The notes under the pieces: generated by a model
Databases searched by the model: none
What the model was told of the DNA's origin: nothing
The model's input: only the letters and a program-made list of their open reading frames with translations
Assembly: GCA_034664085.1 (NCBI GenBank)
Contig: JAXDII010000066.1
Coordinates: 3,543 to 67,542, forward strand
Reading direction: 5' to 3'
Origin: JACVRW01 sp034664085
Lineage (GTDB): Bacteria > Actinomycetota > Thermoleophilia > Solirubrobacterales > Thermoleophilaceae
DNA length: 64,000 nt
Position numbers and translations under genes: made by a program
In this document: positions 8,167-16,346 of the stretch, piece by piece
Layout: each line of letters begins with the position of its first letter
Position numbering within the stretch: the first letter of the stretch is position 1

Positions 8167-9071
8167 CCGGGCTTGGGGCGGCTCGTCAGGTAGGCGCCGC
8201 CCAGCACCATCGCCGTGCCCAGCAGTGCGGCGACGTGGACGCGCTCGTCGTTGAACGCCGCGCCCAGCGCGACGGCCACGATCGGCACCACGTAGATCGA
8301 CACCGCCGCTCGCGACGGCCCGACACGGCCGATCAGCGTCGTGAACCAGACCATGGCGAGGCCGGTGGCGAGCGCTCCGAGCGCCAGCACGGCCACCAGG
8401 CTCGACCAGGCGAACGAGGATCCCAGCGCACCGATGACGGCGGCTGGGAGCAGCGCGGCGGCCGCGACGAGCATCGCGCGGAACGTGACCGCCAGCGGGC
8501 CGTGGGCACGCTGCAGCGCCGCCGCCATGTTGAACGCGAAGCCGTAGAGCAGCGCGGCGGTGAGCACCAGGCCCACCCCGAGCAGGTTCGAGCCGCCGTC
8601 GACGGACGGCAGGCTGATCGCCACCACGCCGAGGAAGCCCAAGGCCAGGCCGGCCGCCTGTAGCCGCGACGGCAGGGCGCGCACGAGGAACGCCGCCACC
8701 ACGGCCGTGAACAGCGGGGCGGTGGCGTTGATCATCCCGGCGAGGGAGGTGTCGATCCACTGCTGGGCCACCGCGAGCAGCAGGAACGGGATCGCCATCC
8801 AGATCACGCCGAGCAGGCCGATCAGCGGCCACGCCGAGCGCGGCACCGGACGCCGCGCCGCCGGCAGCATGGCGAGCGTGGCCGCGCCCACGGCGATCCG
8901 CGCGAACGCGATCAGTGGCGGCGCGAAGTGCTCGAGCCCGATGTCGATGAGCAGGAACGAGGCGCCCCAGGTGGCCGCCGCGGCGCTGAGCATCAGCCAG
9001 TCGCCGACCCCGAAGGCCGTGTGCAGGTCCTGCTCGCCGTGCTCCCCGGCGATGCGGCGGGTGGCCCTCAC
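8163..9071 (-). CDS. EamA/DMT-family transporter
   Basis: A 302-aa inner-membrane protein with about ten hydrophobic segments in two EamA repeats; the first repeat starts near residue 25 (LMLSAAAATWGASFLLIDIGLE) and the second near residue 165. DMT/RhaT-type carriers usually export amino acids or other metabolites. It lies 28 bp downstream of the MocR regulator on the same strand, so it is probably co-transcribed and may be a target of that regulator. Confidence 0.88.
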   Translation of the reverse strand: MRATRRIAGEHGEQDLHTAFGVGDWLMLSAAAATWGASFLLIDIGLEHFAPPLIAFARIAVGAATLAMLPAARRPVPRSAWPLIGLLGVIWMAIPFLLLAVAQQWIDTSLAGMINATAPLFTAVVAAFLVRALPSRLQAAGLALGFLGVVAISLPSVDGGSNLLGVGLVLTAALLYGFAFNMAAALQRAHGPLAVTFRAMLVAAAALLPAAVIGALGSSFAWSSLVAVLALGALATGLAMVWFTTLIGRVGPSRAAVSIYVVPIVAVALGAAFNDERVHVAALLGTAMVLGGAYLTSRPKPG

Positions 9072-9099
9072 ATCGAGGGAGACGTCGCGGGCGCGGCGT

Positions 9100-10611
9100 T
9101 CATGACATCGGCGCGGCGACCGCGTGGCGGGCGCGCCGGCGCACCTCGCGGATTGCGCGCGCGAGGCGGCGCACGCCCTCGTCCAGCTGCTCGGGGTTGA
9201 GCAGGGAGAAGGACAGCCGGAAGGAGGTCTGCGAGCGCCGCTCGGCAGTGATCGCCCCGCCGGGCGTGAACGTCACGCCGTCCCGAGCCGCCTCGGCGTA
9301 GAGGGCGCGCTCGTCGAGCGGACGCGTGAGCGTGACCCAGAGGTGGTGGCCGCCCTCGGGCGGATCGGCGTGGTACTCGCCGGGCATGTGCCGCTCCAGC
9401 GCGGCCAGCAGCGCGTCACGGCGCTCGCGGTAGAACGGGATCGTGCCGGCCACATGGCGATCGTAGGCGCCGGTCGCGAGCCAGCGTGCGGCCATGTGCT
9501 GGATCAGCGTCGGCGAGTGGAAGTCGGCCTCGAGCTTGAGCATGGCGATGCGCTCGCGCACCGCGCCGCGTGCGGCCACCCAGCCGCTGCGCAGGCCGCC
9601 GCCGACCACCTTCGAGAGCGAGTTCACGTAGATCACGTGCGCCGGCGCCAGCTCGCGGACCGGGCGGACGATCTCGCCGTCGAAGTGCATGTCCGCGTAC
9701 ACGCGGTCCTCGAGGATGAAGAAGTTGCGCTCGAGCGCGAGCTCCGCGAGCCGGCCGCGCCGCTCGTCCGACAGGCTGCGTCCGGTGGGGTTGTGGCAGG
9801 CGCTCTGGAGGCCGACCAGCTTCACCTCGTGACGCGCGAGCAGGTGCTCCAGCGCGCCGACGTCGAGGCCGTCCTCGTCGACCGGGACGCCGATCACGCG
9901 CGCCCCGGTGCCGCGCAGCGCGGTCATCATGCCGATGAAGGTGGGCGACTCGATCACGGCCACGTCGCCGGGCTCGAGCGTGGCGCGGGCCGCCAGGGCG
10001 ATCGCCTGCTGGGCGCCCGACGTGATCACCACCTCGTCGGCGTCCTCCGCGTAGCCGTAGGTGATGCCGCGGACGGCGATCTGCTCGCGCAGGTCAAACA
10101 ATCCCTCCGCCGGCAGATAGGACAATGCGTTGCCGCCCACCTCGGCGAACACGTCGGCGGCGATCGCCGCCAGCTCCTCGGTCGGGTAGGTGCTGGGCGA
10201 GGGCCAGCCCGTGGCCAGTGAGATGACGTCGTCACGGCCGGCGAGCGAGAAGGTGTCGGCCAGCACCTGCTCGGAGTAGGAGATCTCGTGGGGCGGCAGC
10301 GCGTAGACCTGCCAGTCGTCGCCGTGGGACGCGCTGCCCGCGGGCGCGAGCGTCCGGACGAAGGTGCCGCGCCCCACCTGCGCCGTCACGTAGCCCAGCT
10401 CGGCGAGCTTGCGGTAGACCCGGGCGGCGGTCAGGTGGTTGACGCCGACCTCGGCGGCCAGCTCGCGCGTGGGCGGCAGCTTGGCGCCGGGCTCGAGCTC
10501 GCCGGCCTCGATCGCAGCCAGGAAGCGGTCGACGAGCTGCTGGGTGATCGAGACGTCGCCATCCCGGTCGAGATCAGACAAGTTCAACTTGTACGACCTT
10601 GTTTGGCCCAT
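9100..10611 (-). CDS. MocR-type PLP-dependent regulator (GntR HTH fused to aminotransferase fold)
   Basis: A 503-aa protein. Residues about 20-90 form a GntR winged helix (LPPTRELAAEVGVNHLTAARVYRKLAE), followed by a class-I aminotransferase domain with SGAQQAIALAARATLEPGD, the substrate-binding NPTG (residues near 272) and the PLP lysine K334 in YVNSLSKVVGGG. MocR proteins use PLP or PLP-amino-acid adducts as effectors. The DMT carrier downstream and the palindrome at its start suggest autoregulation of a regulator-exporter operon. Confidence 0.92.
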   Translation of the reverse strand: MGQTRSYKLNLSDLDRDGDVSITQQLVDRFLAAIEAGELEPGAKLPPTRELAAEVGVNHLTAARVYRKLAELGYVTAQVGRGTFVRTLAPAGSASHGDDWQVYALPPHEISYSEQVLADTFSLAGRDDVISLATGWPSPSTYPTEELAAIAADVFAEVGGNALSYLPAEGLFDLREQIAVRGITYGYAEDADEVVITSGAQQAIALAARATLEPGDVAVIESPTFIGMMTALRGTGARVIGVPVDEDGLDVGALEHLLARHEVKLVGLQSACHNPTGRSLSDERRGRLAELALERNFFILEDRVYADMHFDGEIVRPVRELAPAHVIYVNSLSKVVGGGLRSGWVAARGAVRERIAMLKLEADFHSPTLIQHMAARWLATGAYDRHVAGTIPFYRERRDALLAALERHMPGEYHADPPEGGHHLWVTLTRPLDERALYAEAARDGVTFTPGGAITAERRSQTSFRLSFSLLNPEQLDEGVRRLARAIREVRRRARHAVAAPMS

Positions 10612-10624
10612 TGTGGGTCGTACA
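10590..10624. promoter_or_regulatory. Perfect 9-bp inverted repeat, probable MocR operator
   Basis: TGTACGACC (10590-10598) and GGTCGTACA (10616-10624) are perfect inverted repeats separated by 17 bp, a centre-to-centre distance of 26 bp or about 2.5 helical turns. They straddle the mocR start codon at 10611 and lie 47 bp upstream of the divergent small gene at 10671. MocR dimers recognise widely spaced half-sites, so an autoregulatory operator is a reasonable inference. Confidence 0.55.
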
Positions 10625-10670
10625 CTAGCAGCAGGCCGTCATACACTCAACCGACCAAGGAGGCCGGCTC

Positions 10671-10979
10671 ATGCCACCCATCACCGTTCGCCGTTCCGTT
10701 GCAGCCGACCGCACCGCGCTGGACCGGCTCGCTGCACTCGACAGCGCGAGCCCGCCGCGTGGACCAACCTTGGTCGCCGAGGCCGACTCGCGCCTGCTGG
10801 CCGCGCTGCCGCTGGGCTCGGGCCGCCCGATCGCCGACCCGTTCGAGCACACGGCCGAGATCGTCGCGCTGCTGGAGCTGCGCGCCCGGCAGCTGCGCGA
10901 GGCCGACGCGACGGAGCGTGGGCTGGGCGAGCGGCTGCGCGCCGCGCTCCGGCCGCGGGCGTTTCAGGCGCGCGCCTAG
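10671..10979 (+). CDS. Conserved hypothetical protein, 102 aa
   Basis: A small soluble protein. Its start (ITVRRSVAADRTALDRLAAL) resembles the first strand and helix of a GNAT fold, followed by LVAEADSRLLAALPLGSGRPIADPF, but the acetyl-CoA-binding core is missing. It ends in a basic helix. It has a good AAGGAGG-type ribosome site 8-14 bases before the ATG and is divergent from mocR. Similar short proteins occur widely in actinobacteria without assigned function. Its stop overlaps that of the convergent hydrolase by 4 bp. Confidence 0.7.
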   Translation: MPPITVRRSVAADRTALDRLAALDSASPPRGPTLVAEADSRLLAALPLGSGRPIADPFEHTAEIVALLELRARQLREADATERGLGERLRAALRPRAFQARA

Positions 10980-12193
10980 GGCGCGACCGCCAGCCAGTCC
11001 CGCAGCCGACCGTAGACCTCCGGGTGGTTGAGCAGGGCGACGTGGTGCGTGCCGCCGAGGTGCATGCCGTGCTCGGCCTCGAATGGGATGCAGCGCTTGG
11101 CGCTGCGCCCTGACGCGCTGCCCTCGAGCACCAGGCAGTCGCCCAGCAGGCGCCCGACCGGATGGCGTGGGTTGCGGGTGAGCGTCGCCGCGACGAAGCA
11201 GTGGGTCGCACCCTCCAGGAGCGGCACCTCCTCGCACGCCACGGCGCGCAGCTCGTCCGGATCGCGGTCGCGCCAGTCGGCGTCGACGAGCGAGCCCTGC
11301 CGAAGGTCGCGGATGCCGGCGCTCCGGCGGCGCAGGAACGAGGCCAGCGGACGCGTCTCGGGAAGGGAGTTCAGTGCCGCGCTGGCCCAGTGCACGCCCT
11401 GCGCCAGCGGCGCCCCCAGATGCGGCGAGCCGAGCGAGACGACGTGCCGCACGCGCCCGACCCAGACATCCCCGCGCTCCGCGCCCTGGTGGCAGGCGGA
11501 GCGCGCGACGAGGCCGCCCATCGAGTGCCCGACCAGCGCGATCCGCTCGACGCCGGCCGGCCAGGCCGCAGCGAGCTGCTCGAGCAGGTCGGCCAGCTCG
11601 AGGCCGTTCTCGGAGATGTGGCGGCCGCTGTTGTAGCGCAGCTCCACGGGCGTGAAGCCGAGGTCGGTGTACAGCCGGCTGCCGTACGTCTGGCCATGGG
11701 GACCGGCGTTCAGCCGCCACGAGTACTCGCTCTCCATCAGCCCGTGCAGGAACACCGCGAGCAGAGGAGTGGCGTCACCGAACGCGGCGGTGAGCTGCTC
11801 CGGCTCCAGGCCGACCGGGCGGCCCGCGAGCCGAACGCTGGTGGAGGCGTGCAGGTCGCTGCCCTCGCGCTCGAGCCGGTCGCCGATCAGGCCGTTGAGG
11901 GCGCCGACCACGAGCGCCCCGCGGGGAGAGCTCGAGAGCGCGCGGCCGTCGTCCACCCGGCGGCGTCCCAGCGCGGCGTCGGTCGCGGCGCCGATCAGGC
12001 TGGCCGCGCCGGCGAGGCCGCGGTACACGCCGGCGGAGACGGCGTCGTGCACCGCGCGGGCCGGCTGCGCGCCCGGCCCGCTCGCCTCGAAGGCGCGCGT
12101 GGCGATCGCGCGGTGGAAGCCGTGGAGGCCCGCGGCGGCCCCGCTCAGCTCCTGGAACCCGAGCCGGGCCAGGCTGCGCAGCTCGTCGGTCAT
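10976..12193 (-). CDS. Alpha/beta hydrolase, PGAP1/lipase-like
   Basis: A 405-aa protein. The ATG at 12193 was chosen because it leaves room for the promoter of the manganese catalase; the open frame continues upstream only as a shadow. The N-terminal about 135 residues are an Ala-rich helical domain, then LLAVFLHGLMES, the nucleophile elbow LVGHSMGGLVARSA and SLGSPHLGAPLAQG mark a PGAP1-like lipase/esterase core. The likely catalytic His is in GGTHHVALLNHPEVY. No signal peptide is visible. Substrate unknown. Confidence 0.85.
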   Translation of the reverse strand: MTDELRSLARLGFQELSGAAAGLHGFHRAIATRAFEASGPGAQPARAVHDAVSAGVYRGLAGAASLIGAATDAALGRRRVDDGRALSSSPRGALVVGALNGLIGDRLEREGSDLHASTSVRLAGRPVGLEPEQLTAAFGDATPLLAVFLHGLMESEYSWRLNAGPHGQTYGSRLYTDLGFTPVELRYNSGRHISENGLELADLLEQLAAAWPAGVERIALVGHSMGGLVARSACHQGAERGDVWVGRVRHVVSLGSPHLGAPLAQGVHWASAALNSLPETRPLASFLRRRSAGIRDLRQGSLVDADWRDRDPDELRAVACEEVPLLEGATHCFVAATLTRNPRHPVGRLLGDCLVLEGSASGRSAKRCIPFEAEHGMHLGGTHHVALLNHPEVYGRLRDWLAVAP

Positions 12194-12277
12194 GAGCCCG
12201 CGAATCGCCCGTTCGTCGGGGATAGCCCCGGGTAGCTGGCCCTCAGACCCGTCACCCCCACCATTGGAGGGCTTTCC

Positions 12278-13210
12278 ATGATTCTCCGCATCGATCGGCT
12301 CCAAACCGAGCTGCCACCGCCGTCCGACCCGGACCCCGATGGCGCCTCCGCGGTCCAGGAGCTGATGGGCGGTCGCTTCGGCGAGATGTCCACGCTCATG
12401 AACTACACCTTCCAGTCGTTCAACTTCCGCGGGCGGCAGGGCGCCCGGCCCTTCTACGACCTCGTTGCGAACATCGCGGCGGAGGAGTACGGGCACATCG
12501 AATTGGTGGCGGCCACCATCAACACGATGCTCACGGGCGCATCGGACAGCCCGAACGGCGGCGGCGACCTCAAGGCGGCGCTGAGCGGTGTGAAGGGCGT
12601 GGGCAACCCCCAGCACTTCATCGCCGGCGGCCAGAGCGCCCTGCCGCAGGACTCGAACGGGCGGCCCTGGAACGGCGACTACGTCGTGGCCACCGGCGAT
12701 CTCGTCGAGGACCTGACCTGGAACTTCTTCCTCGAGACGGCGGCCCGCAACAACAAGCTCAAGGTCTATGAGATGACGGACCACCCGGCGGCGCGCGCGC
12801 TGACCGGGTACCTGCTCTGTCGCGGCGGCGTCCACCAGATCGCCTATGCGCGCGCGATCGAGAACCTCACCGGCGCCGACCTCAAGAAGATGTTTCCGAC
12901 GCCGCGCATCCCGACCGAGAAGATCCCCGAATGCCGGCCGCACATCCAGCGCGGCGACCACAAGCGGCTCTACCGCTTCTCACCCTCCGACTACGGCGAG
13001 CTCGCCGCGGTGTTCAACGGTCCGCACCCGGAGACGGGCGAGGCCCTCGAGGTCGTTGACGGGATTCCGGAGGGCGCGCCCTGGAACGACCTGCCGCCCC
13101 AGACGGCGGTCTTCGCGCCGGACTACGCGCCGGAGGAGATCAGCGAGATAGCGGCCCGCCTGCGCACGGACGCGGGGCTGCCGAAGGAGCCCACCGGCGT
13201 GGTGGCCTAG
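12278..13210 (+). CDS. Manganese (non-heme) catalase
   Basis: A 310-aa di-manganese catalase that degrades hydrogen peroxide in the cytoplasm. Ligand motifs are visible: GRFGEMSTLMNYTFQSFNFRG (Glu), AAEEYGHIELV (Glu-x-x-His), VEDLTWNFFLETAARN (Glu) and GGVHQIAYARAIE (His). The family motif YEMTDHPAARALTGYLLCRGG is present. A GGAGG ribosome site lies 9 bases before the ATG. It is solitary; its stop codon overlaps that of the small convergent membrane protein by 4 bp. Confidence 0.93.
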   Translation: MILRIDRLQTELPPPSDPDPDGASAVQELMGGRFGEMSTLMNYTFQSFNFRGRQGARPFYDLVANIAAEEYGHIELVAATINTMLTGASDSPNGGGDLKAALSGVKGVGNPQHFIAGGQSALPQDSNGRPWNGDYVVATGDLVEDLTWNFFLETAARNNKLKVYEMTDHPAARALTGYLLCRGGVHQIAYARAIENLTGADLKKMFPTPRIPTEKIPECRPHIQRGDHKRLYRFSPSDYGELAAVFNGPHPETGEALEVVDGIPEGAPWNDLPPQTAVFAPDYAPEEISEIAARLRTDAGLPKEPTGVVA

Positions 13211-13410
13211 CGCTCCTCGCGTTCCTCGAGCAGCTCCTGGCGCTGTTCCTGGCGCTCCTCTTGGAGCTCCAGCTGCTGCTCGCGCACGTCCTGCTCGGCC
13301 GCGCTGGTGGCGCCGAACTTCGCCGTGACGACCGCGATCGCGACCGCGGCGATGGCGAGCGCGACCAGCAGCGAGCCGATCAGCTGCCGGGTGTGTGAGC
13401 GCTGGTCCAT
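13207..13410 (-). CDS. Small single-pass membrane protein with Glu/Gln/Arg-rich tail
   Basis: A 67-aa protein starting MDQRSHTRQLIG, with one hydrophobic segment (residues about 9-29) and a highly charged C-terminal helix of repeated E/Q/R (residues about 40-67) that is probably a coiled coil. It lies 5 bp after the DUF6529-like membrane gene on the same strand, so the two are likely co-transcribed. Function unknown. Confidence 0.6.
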   Translation of the reverse strand: MDQRSHTRQLIGSLLVALAIAAVAIAVVTAKFGATSAAEQDVREQQLELQEERQEQRQELLEEREER

Positions 13411-13415
13411 CGTCG

Positions 13416-13841
13416 TCAGGAGTCGGCCAGGAAGTCGCCGGCCGATGTCAGCCACGTGAGCGCGAGCAGCAGCCACACGGAGATGCCGAGCGCCGGAAGC
13501 AGCCGGCCCAGGCCGTGCCACCAGCGCACGACGGCGATCTTCAGCGCCAGCGTCGCCAGCAGCGCGATCGCCGTGACGGCGTGAAGGCCGGCGTCGTCCT
13601 CGAAGCCGAAGTAGCCGACGCACATGACCGCCACCACGACCAGCAAGGCCGCGATCGTGTCGCCGACGGCGCGGTGGGCCCGGGCGGCGGGCGGCGGCGC
13701 GAGAAAGGGCAGGCGAAGCTTGCCGTAGCCAACCGTGATCAGGACCAGCTGATAGGAGGCGAGCGCGAGCGCCACCGAGGCGAGCAGGACCTTGACCTCG
13801 GTGGCATTGCCTTGGGTGACCGTCTCGATCAGGTCCTCCAT
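13416..13841 (-). CDS. Four-helix membrane protein (DUF6529-like)
   Basis: A 141-aa integral membrane protein with about four transmembrane segments (VLLASVALALASYQLVLI, AALLVVVAVMCVGYF, AIALLATLALKIAVV, ISVWLLLALTWLTSAG). The invariant-looking start MEDLIETVTQGNATEVKV and the HRAVGD motif recall actinobacterial DUF6529 proteins, some of which accompany cytochrome or redox proteins; the family name is from memory and should be checked. Paired with the 67-aa protein downstream. Confidence 0.7.
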   Translation of the reverse strand: MEDLIETVTQGNATEVKVLLASVALALASYQLVLITVGYGKLRLPFLAPPPAARAHRAVGDTIAALLVVVAVMCVGYFGFEDDAGLHAVTAIALLATLALKIAVVRWWHGLGRLLPALGISVWLLLALTWLTSAGDFLADS

Positions 13842-13903
13842 CGTGCGCTTGCCTACCCGCCCCGAGCCTGTTCACAAACCGCGAGCGGCCTACGGACAAG
13901 CGT

Positions 13904-14650
13904 ATGAGCGAGGCACTCGAGCGCGGTGACGTCTTCTTCTTCTACCGGCCCCGCGTGGGCGTGGAGCAGGTGCGCGGCTTGGACGACGTGCAGCGCTTCT
14001 TCCTCGTGCTCAAGCCCGACCGCCAGCGCTGCTACCGGCGGCTGATCGTGGGGCGCAAGCGACTCCCCGACCCGAACGTCCACGAGCGCGAGTGGGCCTT
14101 CGTGGCGGAGGTGGCGCATGACCCGGACGAGCTGCGCGACGACGTGGAGCGGGCCGAGTACGAGACCAAGACGCGCGGGATGCGCGAGCAGCCGGAGGGG
14201 CGGCCCGTCGGCGAGGGCCGCTACTCGATCGTCGATCACGACGGCCACACCCACCTTGCCTACGCGCTGGAGCTGCCCGCGGAGCCGGGCGAGGCGCAGC
14301 GGCTGTTCGGCATCTCCAAGCAGGCGAGCTACATCGTCGCCGTGCGCAACCCGACCGTTCCGGCACCGCCGGGGGCCGGCCTTCAGGGCGACCGGCGTGC
14401 CGAGTTCCCGCCCGAGCTGCTCGAGCGCTTCGGCGACCGGCGCTTCGCCCCGCTCAACCCGCCCGCCTTCCTCGACCATGAGGGCGCCGAGGTCGTCCTG
14501 ATCGGGGCGGCGGAGACGGCCGAGGAGGAGCTCGGCGTCGAGCTCGACGCGCAGTCCGAGCGCGTCGAGGACGCGGACATCTTCGCGGAGCTGCGCCTGC
14601 GGCCGGGCGAGCTTCCGGTGGAGCCGCTCGAGAGCGGCAAGCTGCGCTGA
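13904..14650 (+). CDS. Conserved hypothetical protein, 248 aa
   Basis: A soluble protein with no domain I recognise. It begins SEALERGDVFFFYRPRVG and includes RFFLVLKPDRQRCYRRLIVGRKRLPD, an acidic and basic middle (HDPDELRDDVERAEYETKTRGMR) and HTHLAYALELPAEPGEAQRLFGI. The regular composition and GC3 indicate a real gene. It ends 39 bp before the regulator at 14690 but is separated from it by a palindrome. Confidence 0.65.
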   Translation: MSEALERGDVFFFYRPRVGVEQVRGLDDVQRFFLVLKPDRQRCYRRLIVGRKRLPDPNVHEREWAFVAEVAHDPDELRDDVERAEYETKTRGMREQPEGRPVGEGRYSIVDHDGHTHLAYALELPAEPGEAQRLFGISKQASYIVAVRNPTVPAPPGAGLQGDRRAEFPPELLERFGDRRFAPLNPPAFLDHEGAEVVLIGAAETAEEELGVELDAQSERVEDADIFAELRLRPGELPVEPLESGKLR

Positions 14651-14669
14651 ATTCCCCGTGACAACAGCC

Positions 14670-14688
14670 GGGATCTTGAGAAGATCCC
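14670..14688. promoter_or_regulatory. 19-bp perfect palindrome immediately before the fusion regulator
   Basis: GGGATCTT-GAG-AAGATCCC is a perfect 8-bp inverted repeat with a 3-base centre, ending one base before the first ATG of the GntR fusion gene. It could be an autoregulatory operator for the GntR domain or, in RNA, a hairpin hiding the ribosome site. No separate Shine-Dalgarno sequence is seen downstream of it. Confidence 0.5.
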
Positions 14689-14689
14689 C

Positions 14690-16270
14690 ATGATGACCCA
14701 GCCCCGCACGACGCGCACGGAGCGGGCGTACCGACACCTCATGGACGAGATGCTGCGCGGCCGCTGGCAGGCCGGGGACATCGTCTCCGCGTACGGGCTG
14801 GCGGAGGAGCTCAGCATCAGCCGCACCCCGGTCGTCGAGGCGCTCAAGCGGCTCGAGAGCGAGGGGCTCGTGGAGATCATCCCGCAGGTCGGGTGCCGCA
14901 TCGTGCGTCCGACCCCGCAGGCCCTGAACGAGCTGTTCTCGGTTCGCGCCGCGCTGGAGGGCCTGGCCGCCGCGGCGGCGGCGCGCGAGATCGACGACGA
15001 CGGGCTCGCGCAGCTCGAGCTGACCCTGCGCCGGCTCGAGGAGGCGGCGGAACGCGGCGACCGCGGCGCCTATGCGCAGCTCAACCAGAGCTTCCACCTA
15101 CTGATCGCCGACGCGAGCGGGATGCCGCGCCTCGCCGAGACGGCCCGCAGCAGCGTCTGGGTCCCGCTCAGCTACCAGCTCGCCCGGCTCGAGGTCACGG
15201 ACGCCCAGCTGCGTGAGTCGGGCGCCGAGCATCGCGAGCTGTACGAGGCCCTCCGCCGCCGGACGGCGAGGCGCGCCCGCGCCGCGGCCGAGCGTCATGC
15301 GCGGCTGGCGGCCGCCCGCTTCGCCGGCGACGGGGAGCTACCGCGGCATGGAGAGCTGACCCACCGGGCGCTCGTCTACGACCAGGAGTCCGAGTTCCTC
15401 GCCTCGACCGTCCCCTTCGTGCAGGATGGCCTCGCGGCGGACGAGCGCGTCCTGGTGGTGACGACGTCCCACAACGCCGAGGTGCTGGGCAACGCCCTCG
15501 GCGGGCAGGCGGACGAGGTCGAGTTCCGGGATTCGGCCGAGTGGTACCAGCTTCCGTCCCACACGCTGCTGAGCTACGAGCGGTATGTCGAGGAGGCGGA
15601 CCGCAAGCGCGTGCGCGTGGTCGGCGAGGTCGCCTGGACGGGAGAGACGAGCGCCCCGATGAGCGAGTGGATCCGTTACGAGTCCATCCTCAACGCTGCC
15701 TTCGCGCTCCAGCCGATCTCGATCGTCTGTCCCTACGACGCGCGCAAGCTCCCCGACCACATCCTCGCCGGCGCGGGCCGGACGCACCCTGAGCTCTGCA
15801 GCGGCACGGATGTGGTGCACAGTCCCGACTACGTCGAGGTCAACTCGCTCATCCGCGAGCTCGACCGCGAGGGGCTGGAGGAGCCGGCCGGGCCCACGGT
15901 CGATTGTCCGATCACGCCCGACCTGCGCGACGTCCGCGAGTTCATCCTGCAGCGCGCGCACACGGCCGGCCTGTCGGGCAAGTCCATCCAGGACACCTTC
16001 CTCGCGGTGCAGGAGGTGGCGGCCAACGTGATCGTCCACGGAGCCGGCCAGGGCACGATGCGGTCGTGGCTGCAGGACGGCGAGCTGCTCTACGAGATAC
16101 GCGACGAGGGCGCCGGCGTCGGCGATCCGCTGATCGGCCAGTTCGCCTCGGACCCGGCTCTCATGACCGAGCCACGCGGGCTGTGGCTGGCGCGCCTGCT
16201 CTGCGACCTGGTCGAGGTCCGCACGCACGACCGCGGGCTCGTCGTGCGCCTCCACATCTCGCTCGACTAG
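14690..16270 (+). CDS. GntR-FCD regulator fused to MEDS sensor and RsbW-like ATPase domains
   Basis: A 526-aa multidomain regulator. Residues about 8-75 are a GntR winged helix (LAEELSISRTPVVEALKRLESEGLVE), about 80-215 an FCD effector domain (LNELFSVRAALEGLAAAAAA, LNQSFHLLIADASG, EHRELYEALRRR), about 220-375 a MEDS domain (FVQDGLAADERVLVVT, CPYDARKLPDHIL, THPEL), and about 400-525 a GHKL serine-kinase-like ATPase (VQEVAANVIVHGAGQG, IRDEGAGVGDP, RGLWLARLLCDLVEV). MEDS plus ATPase occurs in actinobacterial anti-sigma regulators; attaching both to an intact FadR-type repressor is unusual and suggests one protein couples metabolite sensing, DNA binding and a partner-switching output. No adjacent anti-anti-sigma or sigma gene is present. 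Confidence 0.85.
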   Translation: MMTQPRTTRTERAYRHLMDEMLRGRWQAGDIVSAYGLAEELSISRTPVVEALKRLESEGLVEIIPQVGCRIVRPTPQALNELFSVRAALEGLAAAAAAREIDDDGLAQLELTLRRLEEAAERGDRGAYAQLNQSFHLLIADASGMPRLAETARSSVWVPLSYQLARLEVTDAQLRESGAEHRELYEALRRRTARRARAAAERHARLAAARFAGDGELPRHGELTHRALVYDQESEFLASTVPFVQDGLAADERVLVVTTSHNAEVLGNALGGQADEVEFRDSAEWYQLPSHTLLSYERYVEEADRKRVRVVGEVAWTGETSAPMSEWIRYESILNAAFALQPISIVCPYDARKLPDHILAGAGRTHPELCSGTDVVHSPDYVEVNSLIRELDREGLEEPAGPTVDCPITPDLRDVREFILQRAHTAGLSGKSIQDTFLAVQEVAANVIVHGAGQGTMRSWLQDGELLYEIRDEGAGVGDPLIGQFASDPALMTEPRGLWLARLLCDLVEVRTHDRGLVVRLHISLD

Positions 16271-16346
16271 CCGTACCGCGCGCTCCACTCGCCGTCGCGC
16301 AGTTCGCAGGCATCGCCCTCGAGCCCGGGAGCTCTACGGGGAGCCG

